DNA from: Sabellastarte sp. h YS-2021
Lineage: Eukaryota; Annelida; Polychaeta; Sabellida; Sabellidae
Direction of reading: 5' to 3'
DNA: 64,000 nucleotides
Assembly (NCBI GenBank): GCA_964017235.1
Contig: OZ024936.1
Location: forward strand, 58,517,028 to 58,581,027
The notes beneath the pieces were generated by a model that worked only from the letters and a program-made list of their open reading frames with translations, did no database searches and was not told where the DNA came from. The stretch's first letter is position 1. Each line of letters begins with the position of its first letter. The position numbers and the translations under genes are program-made. Shown one piece after another: positions 51,601 through 61,391 of this stretch.

Positions 51601-54600
51601 GCCACTGAAATGAATTTTAGTAGTGTGTTCCTTCAGAAATACACATGTAGCCCAAAGTACAGGTTCAGGGAGTGTAGTTGGCGAGAGATGCATACAATGC
51701 CAGATCAGCCCAAACCATCCCTTAAAGTTGGTCAATCTGGCTGAGATTTTCACAGGAAACTCAGTTTATATCAGAGACTGAATTTGTATTAGGCTGACCC
51801 ACTCGAGGGCCACATTAAAAATTTCAATTTCCGGGGTGTGGGGGGGCCCCATGCCACCCCTCAGGTAGGAAATTTCAAGTATATCCTAATATTGCCAATC
51901 TGAAGCCCAAATTTAATTTTATGCCTATTTTAATAAATAATGAGGATATTTTAGGCGCATTTTGAGCATTACATGTCTGATCAGAAATTATTTTACCAAA
52001 ATATTGTTCTAAATATAGCCCAAAATAGATGTAAATCAGCCCAAACCAGTACCAAATGTTGGTCTATAAGTCTGAAATTTGGCCCAAAAATCACTTGCCA
52101 CATACTAAATCTGACTGTATAGGTTTTGAGATTACATCTGGTATACCAGTGGTGTCATATGTGTCATACAGGGTTGAGGAGAGTGAAAATACAGCCTCAG
52201 ATGGCTGTATCAGGAAGTGCTGATATATTCTCAATTAAGGTAGATTCAAGGTTGAAAACCATATTGATTCACACAGGAGTCGCCACTGAAATGAATTTTA
52301 GTAGTGTGTTCCTTCAGAAATACACATGTAGCCCAAAGTACAGGTTCAGGGAGTGTAGTTGGCGAGAGATGCATACAATGCCAGATCAGCCCAAACCACC
52401 CCTTAAAGTTGGTCAATCTGGCTGAGATTTTCACAGGAAACTCAGTTTATATCAGAGACTGAATTTGTATTAGGCTGACCCACTCGAGGGCCACATTAAA
52501 AATTTCAATTTCCGGGGTGTGGGGGGGCCCCATGCCACGCCTCAGGTAGGAAATTTCAAGTATATCCTAATATTGCCAATCTGAAGCCCAAATTTAATTT
52601 TATGCCTATTTTAATAAATAATGAGGATATTTTAGGCGCATTTTGAGCATTACATGTCTGATCAGAAATTATTTTACCAAAATATTGTTCTAAATATAGC
52701 CCAAAATAGATGTAAATCAGCCCAAACCAGTACCAAATGTTGGTCTATAAGTCTGAAATTTGGCCCAAAAATCACTTGCCACATACTAAATCTGACTGTA
52801 TAGGTTTTGAGATTACAACTGGTATACCAGTGGTGTCATATGTGTCATACAGGGTTGAGGAGAGTGAAAATACAGCCTCAGATGGCTGTATCAGGAAGTG
52901 CTGATATATTCTCAATTAAGGTAGATTCAAGGTTGAAAACCATATTGATTCACACAGGAGTCGCCACTGAAATGAATTTTAGTAGTGTGTTCCTTCAGAA
53001 ATACACATGTAGCCCAAAGTACAGGTTCAGGGAGTGTAGTTGGCGAGAGATGCATACAATGCCAGATCAGCCCAAACCACCCCTTAAAGTTGGTCAATCT
53101 GGCTGAGATTTTCACAGGAAACTCAGTTTATATCAGAGACTGAATTTGTATTAGGCTGACCCACTCGAGGGCCACATTAAAAATTTCAATTTCCGGGGTG
53201 TGGGGGGGCCCCATGCCACCCCTCAGGTAGGAAATTTCAAGTATATCCTAATATTGCCAATCTGAAGCCCAAATTTAATTTTATGCCTATTTTAATAAAT
53301 AATGAGGATATTTTAGGCGCATTTTGAGCATTACATGTCTGATCAGAAATTATTTTACCAAAATATTGTTCTAAATATAGCCCCAAATAGATGTAAATCA
53401 GCCCAAACCAGTACCAAATGTTGGTCTATAAGTCTGAAATTTGGCCCAAAAATCACTTGCCACATACTAAATCTGACTGTATAGGTTTTGAGATTACATC
53501 TGGTATACCAGTGGTGTCATATGTGTCATACAGGGTTGAGGAGAGTGAAAATACAGCCTCAGATGGCTGTATCAGGAAGTGCTGATATATTCTCAATTAA
53601 GGTAGATTCAAGGTTGAAAACCATATTGATTCACACAGGAGTCGCCACTGAAATGAATTTTAGTAGTGTGTTCCTTCAGAAATACACATGTAGCCCAAAG
53701 TACAGGTTCAGGGAGTGTAGTTGGCGAGAGATGCATACAATGCCAGATCAGCCCAAACCACCCCTTAAAGTTGGTCAATCTGGCTGAGATTTTCACAGGA
53801 AACTCAGTTTATATCAGAGACTGAATTTGTATTAGGCTGACCCACTCGAGGGCCACATTAAAAATTTCAATTTCCGGGGTGTGGGGGGGCCCCATGCCAC
53901 CCCTCAGGTAGGAAATTTCAAGTATATCCTAATATTGCCAATCTGAAGCCCAAATTTAATTTTATGCCTATTTTAATAAATAATGAGGATATTTTAGGCG
54001 CATTTTGAGCATTACATGTCTGATCAGAAATTATTTTACCAAAATATTGTTCTAAATATAGCCCAAAATAGATGTAAATCAGCCCAAACCAGTACCAAAT
54101 GTTGGTCTATAAGTCTGAAATTTGGCCCAAAAATCACTTGCCACATACTAAATCTGACTGTATAGGTTTTGAGATTACATCTGGTATACCAGTGGTGTCA
54201 TATGTGTCATACAGGGTTGAGGAGAGTGAAAATACAGCCTCAGATGGCTGTATCAGGAAGTGCTGATATATTCTCAATTAAGGTAGATTCAAGGTTGAAA
54301 ACCATATTGATTCACACAGGAGTCGCCACTGAAATGAATTTTAGTAGTGTGTTCCTTCAGAAATACACATGTAGCCCAAAGTACAGGTTCAGGGAGTGTA
54401 GTTGGCGAGAGATGCATACAATGCCAGATCAGCCCAAACCACCCCTTAAAGTTGGTCAATCTGGCTGAGATTTTCACAGGAAACTCAGTTTATATCAGAG
54501 ACTGAATTTGTATTAGGCTGACCCACTCGAGGGCCACATTAAAAATTTCAATTTCCGGGGTGTGGGGGGGCCCCATGCCACCCCTCAGGTAGGAAATTTC

Positions 54601-57600
54601 AAGTATATCCTAATATTGCCAATCTGAAGCCCAAATTTAATTTTATGCCTATTTTAATAAATAATGAGGATATTTTAGGCGCATTTTGAGCATTACATGT
54701 CTGATCAGAAATTATTTTACCAAAATATTGTTCTAAATATAGCCCAAAATAGATGTAAATCAGCCCAAACCAGTACCAAATGTTGGTCTATAAGTCTGAA
54801 ATTTGGCCCAAAAATCACTTGCCACATACTAAATCTGACTGTATAGGTTTTGAGATTACATCTGGTATACCAGTGGTGTCATATGTGTCATACAGGGTTG
54901 AGGAGAGTGAAAATACAGCCTCAGATGGCTGTATCAGGAAGTGCTGATATATTCTCAATTAAGGTAGATTCAAGGTTGAAAACCATATTGATTCACACAG
55001 GAGTCGCCACTGAAATGAATTTTAGTAGTGTGTTCCTTCAGAAATACACATGTAGCCCAAAGTACAGGTTCAGGGAGTGTAGTTGGCGAGAGATGCATAC
55101 AATGCCAGATCAGCCCAAACCACCCCTTAAAGTTGGTCAATCTGGCTGAGATTTTCACAGGAAACTCAGTTTATATCAGAGACTGAATTTGTATTAGGCT
55201 GACCCACTCGAGGGCCACATTAAAAATTTCAATTTCCGGGGTGTGGGGGGGCCCCATGCCACCCCTCAGGTAGGAAATTTCAAGTATATCCTAATATTGC
55301 CAATCTGAAGCCCAAATTTAATTTTATGCCTATTTTAATAAATAATGGGGATATTTTAGGCGCATTTTGAGCATTACATGTCTGATCAGAAATTATTTTA
55401 CCAAAATATTGTTCTAAATATAGCCCCAAATAGATGTAAATCAGCCCAAACCAGTACCAAATGTTGGTCTATAAGTCTGAAATTTGGCCCAAAAATCACT
55501 TGCCACATACTAAATCTGACTGTATAGGTTTTGAGATTACATCTGGTATACCAGTGGTGTCATATGTGTCATACAGGGTTGAGGAGAGTGAAAATACAGC
55601 CTCAGATGGCTGTATCAGGAAGTGCTGATATATTCTCAATTAAGGTAGATTCAAGGTTGAAAACCATATTGATTCACACAGGAGTCGCCACTGAAATGAA
55701 TTTTAGTAGTGTGTTCCTTCAGAAATACACATGTAGCCCAAAGTACAGGTTCAGGGAGTGTAGTTGGCGAGAGATGCATACAATGCCAGATCAGCCCAAA
55801 CCACCCCTTAAAGTTGGTCAATCTGGCTGAGATTTTCACAGGAAACTCAGTTTATATCAGAGACTGAATTTGTATTAGGCTGACCCACTCGAGGGCCACA
55901 TTAAAAATTTCAATTTCCGGGGTGTGGGGGGGCCCCATGCCACCCCTCAGGTAGGAAATTTCAAGTATATCCTAATATTGCCAATCTGAAGCCCAAATTT
56001 AATTTTATGCCTATTTTAATAAATAATGAGGATATTTTAGGCGCATTTTGAGCATTACATGTCTGATCAGAAATTATTTTACCAAAATATTGTTCTAAAT
56101 ATAGCCCAAAATAGATGTAAATCAGCCGAAACCAGTACCAAATGTTGGTCTATAAGTCTGAAATTTGGCCCAAAAATCACTTGCCACATACTAAATCTGA
56201 CTGTATAGGTTTTGAGATTACATCTGGTATACCAGTGGTGTCATATGTGTCATACAGGGTTGAGGAGAGTGAAAATACAGCCTCAGATGGCTGTATCAGG
56301 AAGTGCTGATATATTCTCAATTAAGGTAGATTCAAGGTTGAAAACCATATTGATTCACACAGGAGTCGCCACTGAAATGAATTTTAGTAGTGTGTTCCTT
56401 CAGAAATACACATGTAGCCCAAAGTACAGGTTCAGGGAGTGTAGTTGGCGAGAGATGCATACAATGCCAGATCAGCCCAAACCACCCCTTAAAGTTGGTC
56501 AATCTGGCTGAGATTTTCACAGGAAACTCAGTTTATATCAGAGACTGAATTTGTATTAGGCTGACCCACTCGAGGGCCACATTAAAAATTTCAATTTCCG
56601 GGGTGTGGGGGGCCCCATGCCACCCCTCAGGTAGGAAATTTCAAGTATATCCTAATATTGCCAATCTGAAGCCCAAATTTAATTTTATGCCTATTTTAAT
56701 AAATAATGAGGATATTTTAGGCGCATTTTGAGCATTACATGTCTGATCAGAAATTATTTTACCAAAATATTGTTCTAAATATAGCCCCAAATAGATGTAA
56801 ATCAGCCCAAACCAGTACCAAATGTTGGTCTATAAGTCTGAAATTTGGCCCAAAAATCACTTGCCACATACTAAATCTGACTGTATAGGTTTTGAGATTA
56901 CATCTGGTATACCAGTGGTGTCATATGTGTCATACAGGGTTGAGGAGAGTGAAAATACAGCCTCAGATGGCTGTATCAGGAAGTGCTGATATATTCTCAA
57001 TTAAGGTAGATTCAAGGTTGAAAACCATATTGATTCACACAGGAGTCGCCACTGAAATGAATTTTAGTAGTGTGTTCCTTCAGAAATACACATGTAGCCC
57101 AAAGTACAGGTTCAGGGAGTGTAGTTGGCGAGAGATGCATACAATGCCAGATCAGCCCAAACCACCCCTTAAAGTTGGTCAATCTGGCTGAGATTTTCAC
57201 AGGAAACTCAGTTTATATCAGAGACTGAATTTGTATTAGGCTGACCCACTCGAGGGCCACATTAAAAATTTCAATTTCCGGGGTGTGGGGGGGCCCCATG
57301 CCACCCCTCAGGTAGGAAATTTCAAGTATATCCTAATATTGCCAATCTGAAGCCCAAATTTAATTTTATGCCTATTTTAATAAATAATGAGGATATTTTA
57401 GGCGCATTTTGAGCATTACATGTCTGATCAGAAATTATTTTACCAAAATATTGTTCTAAATATAGCCCAAAATAGATGTAAATCAGCCCAAACCAGTACC
57501 AAATGTTGGTCTATAAGTCTGAAATTTGGCCCAAAAATCACTTGCCACATACTAAATCTGACTGTATAGGTTTTGAGATTACATCTGGTATACCAGTGGT

Positions 57601-60600
57601 GTCATATGTGTCATACAGGGTTGAGGAGAGTGAAAATACAGCCTCAGATGGCTGTATCAGGAAGTGCTGATATATTCTCAATTAAGGTAGATTCAAGGTT
57701 GAAAACCATATTGATTCACACAGGAGTCGCCACTGAAATGAATTTTAGTAGTGTGTTCCTTCAGAAATACACATGTAGCCCAAAGTACAGGTTCAGGGAG
57801 TGTAGTTGGCGAGAGATGCATACAATGCCAGATCAGCCCAAACCACCCCTTAAAGTTGGTCAATCTGGCTGAGATTTTCACAGGAAACTCAGTTTATATC
57901 AGAGACTGAATTTGTATTAGGCTGACCCACTCGAGGGCCACATTAAAAATTTCAATTTCCGGGGTGTGGGGGGGCCCCATGCCACCCCTCAGGTAGGAAA
58001 TTTCAAGTATATCCTAATATTGCCAATCTGAAGCCCAAATTTAATTTTATGCCTATTTTAATAAATAATGAGGATATTTTAGGCGCATTTTGAGCATTAC
58101 ATGTCTGATCAGAAATTATTTTACCAAAATATTGTTCTAAATATAGCCCAAAATAGATGTAAATCAGCCCAAACCAGTACCAAATGTTGGTCTATAAGTC
58201 TGAAATTTGGCCCAAAAATCACTTGCCACATACTAAATCTGACTGTATAGGTTTTGAGATTACATCTGGTATACCAGTGGTGTCATATGTGTCATACAGG
58301 GTTGAGGAGAGTGAAAATACAGCCTCAGATGGCTGTATCAGGAAGTGCTGATATATTCTCAATTAAGGTAGATTCAAGGTTGAAAACCATATTGATTCAC
58401 ACAGGAGTCGCCACTGAAATGAATTTTAGTAGTGTGTTCCTTCAGAAATACACATGTAGCCCAAAGTACAGGTTCAGGGAGTGTAGTTGGCGAGAGATGC
58501 ATACAATGCCAGATCAGCCCAAACCACCCCTTAAAGTTGGTCAATCTGGCTGAGATTTTCACAGGAAACTCAGTTTATATCAGAGACTGAATTTGTATTA
58601 GGCTGACCCACTCGAGGGCCACATTAAAAATTTCAATTTCCGGGGTGTGGGGGGGGCCCCATGCCACCCCTCAGGTAGGAAATTTCAAGTATATCCTAAT
58701 ATTGCCAATCTGAAGCCCAAATTTAATTTTATGCCTATTTTAATAAATAATGAGGATACTTTAGGCGCATTTTGAGCATTACATGTCTGATCAGAAATTA
58801 TTTTACCAAAATATTGTTCTAAATATAGCCCAAAATAGATGTAAATCAGCCCAAACCAGTACCAAATGTTGGTCTATAAGTCTGAAATTTGGCCCAAAAA
58901 TCACTTGCCACATACTAAATCTGACTGTATAGGTTTTGAGATTACATCTGGTATACCAGTGGTGTCATATGTGTCATACAGGGTTGAGGAGAGTGAAAAT
59001 ACAGCCTCAGATGGCTGTATCAGGAAGTGCTGATATATTCTCAATTAAGGTAGATTCAAGGTTGAAAACCATATTGATTCACACAGGAGTCGCCACTGAA
59101 ATGAATTTTAGTAGTGTGTTCCTTCAGAAATACACATGTAGCCCAAAGTACAGGTTCAGGGAGTGTAGTTGGCGAGAGATGCATACAATGCCAGATCAGC
59201 CCAAACCACCCCTTAAAGTTGGTCAATCTGGCTGAGATTTTCACAGGAAACTCAGTTTATATCAGAGACTGAATTTGTATTAGGCTGACCCACTCGAGGG
59301 CCACATTAAAAATTTCAATTTCCGGGGTGTGGGGGGGCCCCATGCCACCCCTCAGGTAGGAAATTTCAAGTATATCCTAATATTGCCAATCTGAAGCCCA
59401 AATTTAATTTCATGCCTATTTTAATAAATAATGAGGATATTTTAGGCGCATTTTGAGCATTACATGTCTGATCAGAAATTATTTTACCAAAATATTGTTC
59501 TAAATATAGCCCAAAATAGATGTAAATCAGCCCAAACCAGTACCAAATGTTGGTCTATAAGTCTGAAATTTGGCCCAAAAATCACTTGCCACATACTAAA
59601 TCTGACTGTATAGGTTTTGAGATTACATCTGGTATACCAGTGGTGTCATATGTGTCATACAGGGTTGAGGAGAGTGAAAATACAGCCTCAGATGGCTGTA
59701 TCAGGAAGTGCTGATATATTCTCAATTAAGGTAGATTCAAGGTTGAAAACCATATTGATTCACACAGGAGTCGCCACTGAAATGAATTTTAGTAGTGTGT
59801 TCCTTCAGAAATACACATGTAGCCCAAAGTACAGGTTCAGGGAGTGTAGTTGGCGAGAGATGCATACAATGCCAGATCAGCCCAAACCACCCCTTAAAGT
59901 TGGTCAATCTGGCTGAGATTTTCACAGGAAACTCAGTTTATATCAGAGACTGAATTTGTATTAGGCTGACCCACTCGAGGGCCACATTAAAAATTTCAAT
60001 TTCCGGGGTGTGGGGGGGGGCCCATGCCACCCCTCAGGTAGGAAATTTCAAGTATATCCTAATATTGCCAATCTGAAGCCCAAATTTAATTTTATGCCTA
60101 TTTTAATAAATAATGAGGATATTTTAGGCGCATTTTGAGCATTACATGTCTGATCAGAAATTATTTTACCAAAATATTGTTCTAAATATAGCCCAAAATA
60201 GATGTAAATCAGCCCAAACCAGTACCAAATGTTGGTCTATAAGTCTGAAATTTGGCCCAAAAATCACTTGCCACATACTAAATCTGACTGTATAGGTTTT
60301 GAGATTACATCTGGTATACCAGTGGTGTCATATGTGTCATACAGGGTTGAGGAGAGTGAAAATACAGCCTCAGATGGCTGTATCAGGAAGTGCTGATATA
60401 TTCTCAATTAAGGTAGATTCAAGGTTGAAAACCATATTGATTCACACAGGAGTCGCCACTGAAATGAATTTTAGTAGTGTGTTCCTTCAGAAATACACAT
60501 GTAGCCCAAAGTACAGGTTCAGGGAGTGTAGTTGGCGAGAGATGCATACAATGCCAGATCAGCCCAAACCACCCCTTAAAGTTGGTCAATCTGGCTGAGA

Positions 60601-60950
60601 TTTTCACAGGAAACTCAGTTTATATCAGAGACTGAATTTGTATTAGGCTGACCCACTCGAGGGCCACATTAAAAATTTCAATTTCCGGGGTGTGGGGGGG
60701 CCCCATGCCACCCCTCAGGTAGGAAATTTCAAGTATATCCTAATATTGCCAATCTGAAGCCCAAATTTAATTTTATGCCTATTTTAATAAATAATGAGGA
60801 CATTTTAGGCGCATTTTGAGCATTACATGTCTGATCAGAAATTATTTTACCAAAATATTGTTCTAAATATAGCCCAAAATAGATGTAAATCAGCCCAAAC
60901 CAGTACCAAATGTTGGTCTATAAGTCTGAAATTTGGCCCAAAAATCACTT
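48693..60950 (+). repeat. Near-uniform subarray U73-U90
   Basis: Eighteen units with almost no shared higher-order markers. U73, U74 and U75, together with U72 upstream, look identical to the common form by eye. Others carry mostly single private changes: U76 6-G and CTAAACATAG; U77 AACCATCCC; U78 CCACGCCTC; U79 TACAACTGG and GCCCCAAAT; U82 AATGGGGATA and GCCCCAAAT; U83 AGCCGAAACC; U84 6-G and GCCCCAAAT; U87 8-G and GGATACTTT; U88 ATTTCATGCC; U89 nine Gs with only three Cs; U90 GAGGACATTT. This looks like the most recently homogenised part of the window. Confidence 0.85.
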
Positions 60951-61391
60951 GCCACATACTAAATCTGACTGTATAGGTTTTGAGATTACATCTGGTATAC
61001 CAGTGGTGACAATCTGGCCACATTAAAAATTTCAATTTCCGGGGTGTGGGGGGGCCCCATGCCACCCCTCAGGTAGGAATTTTCAAGTATGACCCACTCG
61101 AGGGCCACATTAAAAATTTCAATTTCCGGGGTGTGGGGGGGCCCCATGCCACCCCTCAGGTAGGAAATTTCAAGTATATGCTAATATTGCCAATCTGAAG
61201 CCCAAATTTAATTTTATGCCTATTTTAATAAATAATGAGGATATTTTAGGCGCATTTTGAGCATTACATGTCTGATCAGAAATTATTTTACCAAAATATT
61301 GTTCTAAATATAGCCCAAAATAGATGTAAATCAGCCCAAACCAGTACCAAATGTTGGTCTATAAGTCTGAAATTTGGCCCAAAAATCACTT
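60951..61391 (+). repeat. Truncated and rearranged 441-bp unit with duplicated hairpin
   Basis: This copy follows the normal unit to position 58 (61008). It then has a short bridge, ACAATCTGG (61009-61017), whose CAATCTGG matches unit positions 318-325, and resumes at position 395 (61018). After the first hairpin it reaches position 467 (61090) and jumps back to position 381 (61091), so the hairpin region appears twice (61032 onward and again about 88 bp later). It continues normally to position 681. About 336 bp between positions 58 and 395 are missing apart from the bridge. The first hairpin copy has GGAATTTTC for GGAAATTTC; the second is followed by TATATGCTAA for TATATCCTAA. It is the only unit with this structure in the window. 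Confidence 0.9.

Noticed and set aside
60847..61065. A - strand 72-codon frame unique to this place
   Set aside because: It is created by the rearranged unit at 60951-61391 joining the AT-rich tail to the hairpin. It starts at GTG and resembles no protein I recognise.
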